Shown in pieces: positions 56,332-64,000 of a stretch of 64,000 nt of DNA. Origin of the DNA: UBA2821 sp902763335 (GTDB taxonomy: Bacteria; Bacillota; Clostridia; Lachnospirales; Lachnospiraceae); assembly GCA_052066835.1 (NCBI GenBank), contig JBQHRJ010000014.1. One strand, written 5' to 3'. Positions within the stretch are counted from its first letter, which is position 1, and every line of letters starts with the position of its first letter. The notes beneath the pieces were generated by a model. The model worked only from the letters and a program-made list of their open reading frames with translations. It made no database searches and was not told where the DNA came from. The position numbers and the translations under genes are program-made.

Positions 56332-58053
56332 GTGAAAAATTTACTAATTTATTTAAAGGACTACAAAAAAGAAACGGTGTTTGGACCATTATTTAAACTG
56401 CTTGAAGCATCATTTGAATTACTTGTGCCGTTGGTAATGGCGGATATCATCGATGTGGGTATAGCAAATGCAGATAAGAGGTATATCGTAAAGATGTGTC
56501 TGGTCATGGTGGCATTGGGCATTATCGGACTGGCATGTTCGATTACGGCACAGTATTTTGCGGCAAAAGCGGCTGTAGGATTTTCTACAAAACTGAGACA
56601 TTCGCTGTTTAAACATATCCAGAGTCTTTCATTTTCAGAAATGGATGATATAGGAACGTCCACCATGATAACGAGAATGACCAGTGATATCAATCAGGTT
56701 CAGTCGGGTGTAAATATGGTACTGAGACTGTTTCTTCGTTCGCCGTTTATTGTATTTGGTGCGATGATTATGGCATTCACCATAGATGTAAAGGCGGCAC
56801 TTGTATTTGTGGTAGTTATTCCATTACTGTCAGTAGTCGTATTTGCGATTATGGCATACAGTATTCCACTGTACAAAAAAGTTCAGGCAGCACTTGACAA
56901 TGTGCTTGGCATTACAAGGGAAAACCTTACCGGAGTAAGAGTTATAAGGGCATTTAATAAAGAAAATGAAGAGATTGAAAAATTTGGTGTTGCCCATGAT
57001 AATCTTACGGGACTTCAGATGTTTGTCGGAAAAGTTACGGCGATAATGAATCCGGGAACATATATCATTATAAATGCAGGAATACTTGCACTTATTTATG
57101 CGGGAGCAATAAGAGTTGATGCAGGCTATATAACACAGGGACAGGTAGTGGCACTGGTAAACTATATGTCACAGATTCTTGTTGAGCTTATAAAACTTGC
57201 AAACCTGATTATCACTGTTACTAAGGCACTTGCATGTGCAAACAGAATATCTTCTGTTCTTGAGATTGAGTCAACTATGAATAGTCCTGAAAATCCTGTT
57301 AAACCGGGAGTGTCAGAGTATGCCGTAGAGTTTGATAATGTTTCACTCAGGTATAATTCATCCGGTGAGGAGGCACTGAGCAATATTGATTTCAAGGTAA
57401 AAAAAGGAGAGACAGTGGGAATTATCGGCGGAACAGGTTCCGGAAAGTCTTCAGTTGTCAATATGATACCGAGATTTTACGATGCATTTTCAGGTGAAGT
57501 TAAGGTAAATGGTGTAAATGTCAAAGATTATGATATGAAGGATTTGAGAGAAAGAGTAGGAATTGTTCTTCAGAAGGCAGTACTGTTTAAGGGAACGATT
57601 CGTGAAAACCTTATGTGGGGAAATGATTCAGCGATTGATGCGGATATAGAAAAAGCCATAGCTGCCTCACAGTCCAAAGAATTTGTTGATAACAAAGAGG
57701 GCAGACTTGACTATATGATATCGCAGGGTGGAAAGAACCTCTCAGGAGGACAGAAGCAGAGACTTACCATAGCAAGGGCAATCGTAAAGAATCCGGAGAT
57801 ACTTATTCTCGATGACAGTGCGTCGGCACTTGATTATGCTACAGATGCAGCACTCAGAAAATCTATACGTGAACTTGAAAATAATCCTACCGTATTTATC
57901 GTGTCGCAGAGAACATCGTCAATACGTTCGGCAGATAAGATAGTAGTTCTCGATGACGGAAAAATAGTTGGAATAGGAACACATGACGAACTGTTAAATA
58001 CATGTGACATATATAGAGAAATAAACGACTCACAGCAGTCGGCAAAGGCTTAG
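56332..58053 (+). CDS. Heterodimeric ABC exporter, subunit with degenerate site
   Basis: 573 residues, GTG start, AGAGGAAG upstream. Six membrane helices (about 1-310) and an ATPase domain: Walker A GGTGSGKS, signature LSGGQKQRLTIARAIV and Walker B ILILDDSASALD. The residue after the Walker B Asp is Asp instead of Glu, so the site this subunit supplies is weak, as in the BmrC/TmrA type of heterodimer. With the next gene's product it should form an asymmetric multidrug or lipid exporter in the cytoplasmic membrane. A terminator hairpin precedes the gene by 25 bp. Confidence 0.93.
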   Translation: MKNLLIYLKDYKKETVFGPLFKLLEASFELLVPLVMADIIDVGIANADKRYIVKMCLVMVALGIIGLACSITAQYFAAKAAVGFSTKLRHSLFKHIQSLSFSEMDDIGTSTMITRMTSDINQVQSGVNMVLRLFLRSPFIVFGAMIMAFTIDVKAALVFVVVIPLLSVVVFAIMAYSIPLYKKVQAALDNVLGITRENLTGVRVIRAFNKENEEIEKFGVAHDNLTGLQMFVGKVTAIMNPGTYIIINAGILALIYAGAIRVDAGYITQGQVVALVNYMSQILVELIKLANLIITVTKALACANRISSVLEIESTMNSPENPVKPGVSEYAVEFDNVSLRYNSSGEEALSNIDFKVKKGETVGIIGGTGSGKSSVVNMIPRFYDAFSGEVKVNGVNVKDYDMKDLRERVGIVLQKAVLFKGTIRENLMWGNDSAIDADIEKAIAASQSKEFVDNKEGRLDYMISQGGKNLSGGQKQRLTIARAIVKNPEILILDDSASALDYATDAALRKSIRELENNPTVFIVSQRTSSIRSADKIVVLDDGKIVGIGTHDELLNTCDIYREINDSQQSAKA

Positions 58054-58069
58054 AAAGGGGGCAGAAACG

Positions 58070-59803
58070 ATGAATAAAGAAGTAATGATGAAAGTAATGA
58101 GATATATAAAAAAGTACAGAATATACATTTTTCTGTCCTTGATATTTGCGGCCGTGACAGTGGCACTTACGCTGTATCTTCCTATACTTACAGGTGACGC
58201 CATTGATCTTGTTCTTGGCAGGGGCAAGGTAGACTTTAAAGGAATATTTGATATATTTAAAGTAGCTGCAGTTGTAATACTGCTCACATCAGTTTCACAG
58301 TGGATAATGAATGTGTGCAACAATAAAATGACATTTAATATAGTTCAGGATATCAGAAATGAAGCGTTTAACAAAATAGAGAATCTTCCTTTAAAATATA
58401 TAGACAGTCAGTCTTACGGTGATATAGTGAGCCGTGTAATCGCAGATGTTGACCAGTTTTCAGAAGGTCTTCTTATGGGATTCACACAGCTTTTCACGGG
58501 TGTGATGACGATAGTGGGAACTCTTATATTCATGCTTACGATAAATATAAAGATAACACTTGTCGTTGTACTTATTACACCGTTGTCACTGTTTGTGGCA
58601 AACTTTATTGCAAAGAAAACATTTTCAATGTTCAAACTTCAGTCTGCCACAAGGGGCGAGCAGACTTCTCTCATAGATGAGATGATAGGAAACCAGAAGG
58701 TTGTTCAGGCGTACTGCCATGAAGAAGAAACGATGGAGAAATTTGATGAGATAAATGGAAGACTTGAGAAGTGTTCATTGAGAGCGATATTTTTCTCATC
58801 ACTCACAAATCCATGTACAAGATTTGTCAACAGTCTTGTGTATACAGGTGTGGGAATAACAGGTGCCATGTCTGCCATAGCAGGCGGTATATCAGTAGGT
58901 CAGCTTTCATGTCTGCTTAGTTATGCCAACCAGTATACGAAACCGTTCAACGAAATATCAGGCGTTATTACAGAACTTCAGAATGCACTTGCATGTGCTT
59001 CAAGAATATTTGAGCTGATTGAGGAAGAACCACAGATACCGGATGCTGAGGATGCACATGTGCTTGAGGGTGCTCAGGGAAATGTGGCATTAAATGATGT
59101 GTCATTTTCATACAAGCCGGATCAGAAACTTATTCAGAACTTTAACCTTAGCGTGAAACCGGGACAGAGAGTTGCCGTAGTCGGACCTACCGGATGTGGA
59201 AAGACTACTGTAATAAATCTTCTTATGAGATTTTACGATGTTGATAAGGGATGCATTAAAGTTGATGATACCGATATAAGGAATATTACAAGACCGAGTC
59301 TCAGAACTTCATATGGTATGGTACTTCAGGAGACATGGCTAAAGGCAGGAACCATACGCGAAAATATTGCATTTGGAAAGCCTGATGCAACGGATGAGGA
59401 GATAATAGAGGCAGCAAAGGCATCCCACGCCCACGGATTTATAAAGAGACTTCCAAACGGATATGATACAGTTATAGGAGAGGATGGAGGCAGCCTGTCA
59501 CAGGGACAGAAACAGCTTTTGTGTATAGCGAGAGTAATGTTGTGTCTGCCGCCTATGCTGATACTTGATGAGGCTACATCTTCTATCGATACTAGAACGG
59601 AGCTTAAGATTCAGAATGCATTTGCGGTTATGATGGAAGGACGTACAAGTTTTATAGTTGCCCACAGACTTTCTACGATTCAGAATGCAGATATTATTCT
59701 GGTTATGAAAGACGGTAATGTTATAGAGCAGGGAAATCACGAGACACTGCTTAAACAGAACGGATTTTATGCAAAGTTGTACAATAGTCAGTTTGCTGTA
59801 TAA
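58070..59803 (+). CDS. Heterodimeric ABC exporter, catalytically complete subunit
   Basis: 577 residues; AGGGGG precedes the ATG, 16 bp after the partner gene. Six membrane helices (about 15-300) and an ATPase domain with Walker A GPTGCGKT, signature LSQGQKQLLCIARVM and Walker B MLILDEATSSID containing the catalytic Glu, plus H loop VAHRLST. LSQGQ is the variant signature expected opposite a degenerate site. The pair matches BmrCD/TmrAB-type exporters: one normal, one degenerate ATP site. Substrates are not predictable. Confidence 0.94.
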   Translation: MNKEVMMKVMRYIKKYRIYIFLSLIFAAVTVALTLYLPILTGDAIDLVLGRGKVDFKGIFDIFKVAAVVILLTSVSQWIMNVCNNKMTFNIVQDIRNEAFNKIENLPLKYIDSQSYGDIVSRVIADVDQFSEGLLMGFTQLFTGVMTIVGTLIFMLTINIKITLVVVLITPLSLFVANFIAKKTFSMFKLQSATRGEQTSLIDEMIGNQKVVQAYCHEEETMEKFDEINGRLEKCSLRAIFFSSLTNPCTRFVNSLVYTGVGITGAMSAIAGGISVGQLSCLLSYANQYTKPFNEISGVITELQNALACASRIFELIEEEPQIPDAEDAHVLEGAQGNVALNDVSFSYKPDQKLIQNFNLSVKPGQRVAVVGPTGCGKTTVINLLMRFYDVDKGCIKVDDTDIRNITRPSLRTSYGMVLQETWLKAGTIRENIAFGKPDATDEEIIEAAKASHAHGFIKRLPNGYDTVIGEDGGSLSQGQKQLLCIARVMLCLPPMLILDEATSSIDTRTELKIQNAFAVMMEGRTSFIVAHRLSTIQNADIILVMKDGNVIEQGNHETLLKQNGFYAKLYNSQFAV

Positions 59804-59857
59804 AAAAAATAATATTGTCAATACTCCAAATGAGAAAGCATTTGTGAGGTTGCAGAT

Positions 59858-60715
59858 ATGGAAAGATATTTACATCAGAATTTGAAATATATGATGATTA
59901 TGGCTGGTTCCGTAGCTTATGCTGCGGGAATCAGCCTTTTTTTGGCCCCTAACAGTCTGGCACCCGGTGGAGTTACGGGAATATCAATAATATTAAACAG
60001 ATTCACCCCCGTGAGTGTAGGTACATGGTCATTTCTGATAAATGTTCCGGTCATGATAATCGGTCTGTGGAAGCTCGGAAGAAAAATGATGATATCCACG
60101 GTTTTAGCGGTTATATTTTCGTCAGTGTGGATGAATGTATTCAGACAGCTTCCGGCGGTAACGGAGGATAAGATTCCGGCTGCTATTATCGGAGGAATAT
60201 GTGTGGCTGCGGGAATCGGACTAGTATTTAAGGCGGGTGGAACGACAGGCGGCATAGATGTGATTATAAGATGCATTCGAAAAAAGAATCCATTTGTAAA
60301 GACAGGAACACTTTTTCTCATTTCAGATATGTCGGTTATTATTCTGTCAGCTATAGTATTTAAAAATCTTGAAGTCGGAGCCTATGCGGGCATATCTGCC
60401 TTTGTGTGTTCAGCCGTTCTTGATTTTATCTTATATGGCAGAGATGAAGCAAAATTGTTATTTATAATAAGCGATAAAGAGGAGCTGATAGTGAAAAGAA
60501 TACTTAGTGAGATAGATGTGGGAGTGACAGAATTAAGCGGAAAGGGAGCATATACCGGCAAAAAAAGAAGAATTATTATGTGTGTTATGAAGAAACAGCG
60601 TATGCCAAAGGTTAGCAGCATAGTGTCTGAAATTGATGACAGGGCATTTATGATAATATCATCAGCCGGTGAAATATATGGTGAGGGCTACAAGAGCTAT
60701 CATAATATAATATGA
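59858..60715 (+). CDS. YitT-family membrane protein (DUF161/DUF2179)
   Basis: 285 residues; TGTGAGG precedes the ATG. Five membrane helices (about 1-200), with AAGISLFLAPNSLAPGGVTGISIIL, FLINVPVMIIGLWKLGRKM and GGTTGGIDVIIRCIRKKNPF, which are hallmarks of the YitT/YczE/YqfU group. The C-terminal cytosolic domain is DUF2179 (about 205-285): LLFIISDKEELIVKRILSEIDVGVTELSGKGAYTGKKRRIIMCVMKKQRMPKV. The function is not known for the family. It converges on the LytTR gene within 2 bp. Fragments of a different member of the same superfamily lie at 5440-5889. Confidence 0.93.
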   Translation: MERYLHQNLKYMMIMAGSVAYAAGISLFLAPNSLAPGGVTGISIILNRFTPVSVGTWSFLINVPVMIIGLWKLGRKMMISTVLAVIFSSVWMNVFRQLPAVTEDKIPAAIIGGICVAAGIGLVFKAGGTTGGIDVIIRCIRKKNPFVKTGTLFLISDMSVIILSAIVFKNLEVGAYAGISAFVCSAVLDFILYGRDEAKLLFIISDKEELIVKRILSEIDVGVTELSGKGAYTGKKRRIIMCVMKKQRMPKVSSIVSEIDDRAFMIISSAGEIYGEGYKSYHNII

Positions 60716-60717
60716 TA

Positions 60718-61434
60718 TTAAAAGACATAACTGTTTTTACATTTTTTCATAAAACAGCTTCTGTAGCTTTTTCCTACGGGGACAGATACTCCGTTAGACA
60801 GTTGTAGAATAGATGAGTTGAAACATTTTAAATGCAAAGGATTTACAGTGTAAGATGTATGTACTCTTACAAAATTATGTCCTGATATAGAAATTTCACT
60901 GTTGAGTGAAGACATGGTTCCATGATGCGTTATAGATGTGTTTTCAAAGTTTACAATGCATTTTCCGGGATTGTCAGATTCTATGTAGAATATATCATTT
61001 ATATTTACATTTACATGACCGCCTTTTTGAGTCAGGGTAATATGTCCGAGGCGTTCTTTTAGGGTGTTCATGGCGGCAGTCAGACTGCTGTGAAAAAAAT
61101 TGATATCAATGGGTTTGTGGATAAGTGCAAATGGGTGTATGTCCATTATTGCTGACATTTGATGGGCGTTTGATGAGATAAAGATAATCAAGGCATTTTT
61201 GTGAGTAGGATGTGTTCTTATTATATTACCTGTCGTAATTCCGTCTAAAGGTGACATTGTGTCACTTAGAACTATAATATTGTATATTTCACCGTTATAA
61301 ATCGAATCAAGTAATTCAGCACCGTTAGTAAAATCGTCTACAATATTAATAAATGTATGGAAATGCATGTGCACATAATTCACAAGATTACTGCAAGTAT
61401 TTAAATTGTTATCACATATAGCTATATTAATCAA
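60718..61434 (-). CDS. Second LytTR-type regulator with an altered receiver
   Basis: 238 residues, TTG start at 61434 with GGAGGG seven bases upstream. Receiver-like domain: LINIAICDNNLNTCSNLVNYV, then YNIIVLSDTMSPLDGI. The usual D-I-x-F-L-D-I pattern reads N-I-I-V-L-S-D: the acceptor position is Ser and an Asp follows one residue later. FALIHKPID keeps the Lys. LytTR domain (about 135-235): HITLTQKGGHVNVNINDIFYIESDNPGKCIVNFENTSITHHGTM, VRVHTSYTVNPLHLKCFN, LSNGVSVPVGKSYRSCF. It has the same architecture as the protein at 39801-40529, also without a kinase next to it. Phosphorylation control is doubtful. Confidence 0.88.
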   Translation of the reverse strand: MINIAICDNNLNTCSNLVNYVHMHFHTFINIVDDFTNGAELLDSIYNGEIYNIIVLSDTMSPLDGITTGNIIRTHPTHKNALIIFISSNAHQMSAIMDIHPFALIHKPIDINFFHSSLTAAMNTLKERLGHITLTQKGGHVNVNINDIFYIESDNPGKCIVNFENTSITHHGTMSSLNSEISISGHNFVRVHTSYTVNPLHLKCFNSSILQLSNGVSVPVGKSYRSCFMKKCKNSYVF

Positions 61435-61449
61435 AAGACAACCCTCCAT

Positions 61450-61965
61450 TTAAAATTACGTTATATACGGAACATAAAAAGTATGGGGTACCATTTATGT
61501 TCCGTAAAATTACATCATAATAACTATGCAAAACTCAGTCCCGCCCACAATAAGCTGATTATAAATATAGTAGCATGAATATTAGTTAAATACAACATTA
61601 GCACTGTTGTAAATAGAATGATGAATTTTATCGAATTTGAAAAGGAAATTTATACAATGCTTTGAAAAAAGAAAGATATTAAACACTGTAGAAATATGGA
61701 TATTAAAAAAGACAGTATAGAATAATTTATAGAAAACAAAACCTTATATGTAATCCCTTCAAAATCACATAGTTATTTTATCTGTAGAATAGTTTATCCT
61801 CCTCCCGATGTAATATGACAAGTATATACTAAAATTTGACAAAATATGTACTTTATTAAAAAAAAGTTATGTAAAAAGAGAAATGAATAAAAATCGTATA
61901 TATAGGGAAAAATCCTTATAACTACCATTCTGAAAAAACAATCTTTTGGCTACAATTAAACAAAA
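61450..61965. other. Divergent intergenic region
   Basis: 516 bp between the minus-strand LytTR gene and the double-HTH gene. Very AT-rich. Apart from the inverted repeat at 61467-61505, no RNA structure or known element is recognised; a TTGACA near 61835 has no good -10 partner. Confidence 0.5.
61467..61505. repeat. Perfect 12-bp inverted repeat upstream of the LytTR gene
   Basis: ACGGAACATAAA (61467-61478) and TTTATGTTCCGT (61494-61505), 15-nt spacer, 33 bp upstream of the minus-strand start codon. It could be an operator or a leader hairpin. Confidence 0.65.
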
Positions 61966-62703
61966 ATGTATGCTGGTGAACGGATGAAGTTTGATGATGA
62001 TGAAATTAAGAAATTAATTGGAAATAAAATAAAAGTATATAGACAGCTTCGTGTGAAAACAACAAGGGAAATGTTTATAGAAGGCGTTACGGAAAAGTAT
62101 GGTACTATAGAAAATATTGAAGTGGGAAGATCCTATCCTGATTTGGAATTTCTTGTTAAAATTTCAAATAAATATCATGTACCTTTGAAATCGTTTATAG
62201 ATACAGGATATAGGGAGAGAAAAGTATCAGAAGATTACGGTGTGTTTGACGGTTATAGTGAAAATGAAATATATGAAATTCTGAAACAGCTTGATGTTGA
62301 GAAATACAGAGTCCTGAGGCAGTTAAAGGTGATGGATAATATGAGATGTAAAGGTGATATCAGCTGGGGTTTATATATTGAAAGCATAGGAATATATCTT
62401 TACAACGAGAGGGTTAAGAAAAATCTTTCATTTGAAAATCTTTCTGAGATGTCAGGGGTGGCGCCAAAAACCATTATGAATATTGAGAGCAGGAATAATA
62501 CGGGAATATCGGTGAAAACCTTATACCGACTGTGCTGTGCATTAAGAATCCCGATAGATTATGTTCTGGCTGAAAAACTTGATGATAAGAGTGAAGCGGT
62601 AAGATATATGTTTACGGATATATTCTGGGATGCTGATGAGCGGGAACGGGTATTCTTAAGGAAATATATAAAGATTGCAGGTGAATACAGAAAACTGTAT
62701 TAA
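61966..62703 (+). CDS. Protein with two XRE-type helix-turn-helix domains
   Basis: About 245 residues (an ATG at 61984 is an equal start candidate; both have weak sites). N-terminal HTH (about 8-75): IGNKIKVYRQLRVKTTREMFIEGVTEKYGTIENIEVGRSYPDLEFLVKISNKYHVPLKSF; second HTH (about 148-210): LYNERVKKNLSFENLSEMSGVAPKTIMNIESRNNTGISVKTLYRLCCALRIPIDYVLAE. The first is imperfect, lacking the usual turn. The linker is helical. I know of no named family with this pairing. It is divergent from an AT-rich region and probably self-regulated. Confidence 0.75.
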   Translation: MYAGERMKFDDDEIKKLIGNKIKVYRQLRVKTTREMFIEGVTEKYGTIENIEVGRSYPDLEFLVKISNKYHVPLKSFIDTGYRERKVSEDYGVFDGYSENEIYEILKQLDVEKYRVLRQLKVMDNMRCKGDISWGLYIESIGIYLYNERVKKNLSFENLSEMSGVAPKTIMNIESRNNTGISVKTLYRLCCALRIPIDYVLAEKLDDKSEAVRYMFTDIFWDADERERVFLRKYIKIAGEYRKLY

Positions 62704-62718
62704 ATTAATAAATAAACT

Positions 62719-62762
62719 AAAAGAAGTTCTAAAAAACATTCGCTTTTTAGAACTTCTTTTTT
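62719..62762. terminator. Bidirectional terminator between the double-HTH gene and pyrG
   Basis: AAGAAGTTCTAAAAA and TTTTTAGAACTTCTT pair perfectly around an 8-nt loop. T runs follow in both directions. Confidence 0.9.
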
Positions 62763-62770
62763 GATTTGAA

Positions 62771-64000
62771 TTATTTTTCCTGAGCTTTAAGTGAAGCTGA
62801 TATAAATCCGTTAAATAATGGATGAGGACGGTTTGGTCTGGATTTCAGTTCAGGGTGGGCCTGTGTTCCGATAAACCAAGGATGATTCTCAAGTTCTATC
62901 ATTTCTACGATTCTTCCGTCAGGAGAAATTCCTGAGAGTTTCATACCGTTTTCTATAAGAACGTTTCTGTAGTCGTTATTTACTTCGTAACGGTGTCTGT
63001 GTCTTTCATGTATTGTCTCTTCGCCGTATAATTCATAAGCTTTTGAAGATTTGTCAAGTACACACGGATATGAGCCGAGCCTTAATGTTCCGCCGATATC
63101 CTCAATGCCATCCTGTTCAGGCATAAGATGTATAACAGGATGAGTTGTGGAAGGGTCTAACTCAACACTGTGTGCGTCTGAATATCCCACAACATTTCTT
63201 GCAAATTCCACGATGGCGAGCTGCATTCCGAGGCAGAGACCAAGGAATGGAATCTTGTTTTCGCGGGCATAATGGATAGCTTCTATCTTACCATCGATAC
63301 CTCTGTCTCCAAAACCACCCGGAACAAGGATTCCTGATACATCTTTGAATAATTCTGATGCATTTTCAGGAGTAACTTTTTCAGAGTCAATCCATTTGAT
63401 ATCTACGGCTGTACCGTTTGCCACACCGGCATGCTTTAATGATTCTACTACACTGATATAAGCATCGTGCAGAGATATATATTTTCCAACAAGGGCGATA
63501 GTAGTCTTTTTAGTAAGGTGCTTGCTTGCATTAACCATTTCCTGCCATTCTTTGAGGTCGGGTTCAGGACAGTCAAGTTCAAGACATTCACATGCAACCT
63601 GGGCAAGTCTTTCGTTTTCCATAACTAAAGGAAGCTCGTACAGATATTCAACGTCAAGGTTCTGCATAACGTGGCTCTTAGGCACATTACAGAAGAGAGA
63701 AATCTTATCTTTCATCGCATCTCCAAGAGGGTACTCTGAACGGCATACAATAATATCAGGCTGTATACCCATTCCCTGAAGTTCCTTGACACTTGCCTGT
63801 GTAGGTTTTGTTTTCATCTCACCTGATGATTTCAGATAAGGAATAAGTGTAACATGAATGAGAATGGCATTTTCACGTCCGACTTCATGCTGGAACTGCC
63901 TGATGGCTTCAAGGAAAGGCTGACTTTCAATATCACCTACGGTTCCACCTACTTCGATAATGGCAATCTCAGTATCGGTTGTTGAATAATTTCTATGAAA
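62771..64000 (-). CDS. pyrG: CTP synthase (3' part, cut by window edge)
   Basis: The reading frame runs unbroken from the window edge at 64000 to the stop at 62771, about 409 of some 535 codons. The visible N-side reads TEIAIIEVGGTVGDIESQPFLEAIRQFQ, part of the synthetase domain; the C-terminal glutamine amidotransferase domain has VPGGFGDRGIDGKI, nucleophile Cys in FLGLCLGMQLAIVEFARN, and the catalytic His-x-Glu in GTQAHPELKSRPNRPHPLF. PyrG makes CTP from UTP, ATP and glutamine in the cytosol, a housekeeping enzyme. The start codon lies outside this window. Confidence 0.97.
   Translation of the reverse strand, partial: FHRNYSTTDTEIAIIEVGGTVGDIESQPFLEAIRQFQHEVGRENAILIHVTLIPYLKSSGEMKTKPTQASVKELQGMGIQPDIIVCRSEYPLGDAMKDKISLFCNVPKSHVMQNLDVEYLYELPLVMENERLAQVACECLELDCPEPDLKEWQEMVNASKHLTKKTTIALVGKYISLHDAYISVVESLKHAGVANGTAVDIKWIDSEKVTPENASELFKDVSGILVPGGFGDRGIDGKIEAIHYARENKIPFLGLCLGMQLAIVEFARNVVGYSDAHSVELDPSTTHPVIHLMPEQDGIEDIGGTLRLGSYPCVLDKSSKAYELYGEETIHERHRHRYEVNNDYRNVLIENGMKLSGISPDGRIVEMIELENHPWFIGTQAHPELKSRPNRPHPLFNGFISASLKAQEK

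Noticed and set aside
61966..62703. Double-HTH protein as repressor of a mobile element
   Set aside because: No integrase, attachment repeats or other element genes lie near it.

Overview
The window is AT-rich, has Clostridia-type ribosome binding sites (AGGAGG with GTG and TTG starts in use), anaerobic enzymes (2-oxoacid:ferredoxin oxidoreductase, ferredoxins), a sporulation gene (spmB) and many proteins of kinds I know from gut Lachnospiraceae. I read it as chromosomal DNA of a Lachnospiraceae bacterium (Firmicutes, Clostridia). Species is not determined.

Layout. 1-7.3 kb: two secreted proteins (one a large CHAP/SH3/ricin-type/InlB-repeat cell-surface protein), an Rpn-type nuclease, a MarR/YczE deletion chimera, a cupin and a degenerate M23 (LytM) protein. 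7.5-11.4 kb: ferrous-iron uptake locus feoA-feoA-feoB-Cys-rich peptide with two matching palindromic operators, followed by a Fur-like protein that has lost its DNA-recognition region and by the joined stubs of two further genes. 11.4-15.8 kb: large membrane protein, spmB, a MATE efflux gene with a terminator in its leader, and a cloverleaf-like repeat. 15.8-21.0 kb: LuxR-type ATPase regulator, AlkD-like protein, hybrid histidine kinase. 21.2-22.1 kb: a MazF/PemK toxin fused to a NUDIX-like domain, with an overlapping small acidic partner. 22.3-29.1 kb: a small integrative element (repressors, excisionase-like proteins, a possible HUH protein, RHH protein, tyrosine integrase) bounded by a 23-bp direct repeat and inserted in the CIRCE operator of hsp20. 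29.9-32.0 kb: RelBE-type toxin-antitoxin, nitroreductase and ArsR genes between two 85-bp direct repeats. 32-33.1 kb: relics. 33.1-38.9 kb: Crp/Fnr regulator, ferredoxin, two-gene ferredoxin oxidoreductase, ECF S component. 39-45.4 kb: PAQR/hemolysin III protein, LytTR regulator, and a DUF2712-like secreted protein with lipoproteins and an ABC transporter. 45.6-49.3 kb: PadR-DUF2812 pair and a decayed LytTR/GHKL system. 49.3-56.1 kb: FtsX-type ABC exporter with its own two-component system, PAP2 phosphatase, membrane protein. 56.1-64 kb: tRNA-Leu, heterodimeric ABC exporter, YitT protein, a second LytTR regulator, a double-HTH protein and the 3' part of pyrG.

Two themes stand out. First, the integrative element uses the heat-shock operator CIRCE as its attachment core and, because the core carries half of the operator, rebuilds both operator and promoter of hsp20 at one end. 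Second, at least six loci look like scars of internal deletions that joined two gene fragments or removed one domain (MarR/YczE, Fur, a small protein/P-type ATPase, TetR/MATE, a LytTR regulator, a GHKL kinase). Several families of short structured palindromic repeats are scattered between genes.

All family names rest on pattern recognition by eye. No similarity search or folding program was run.
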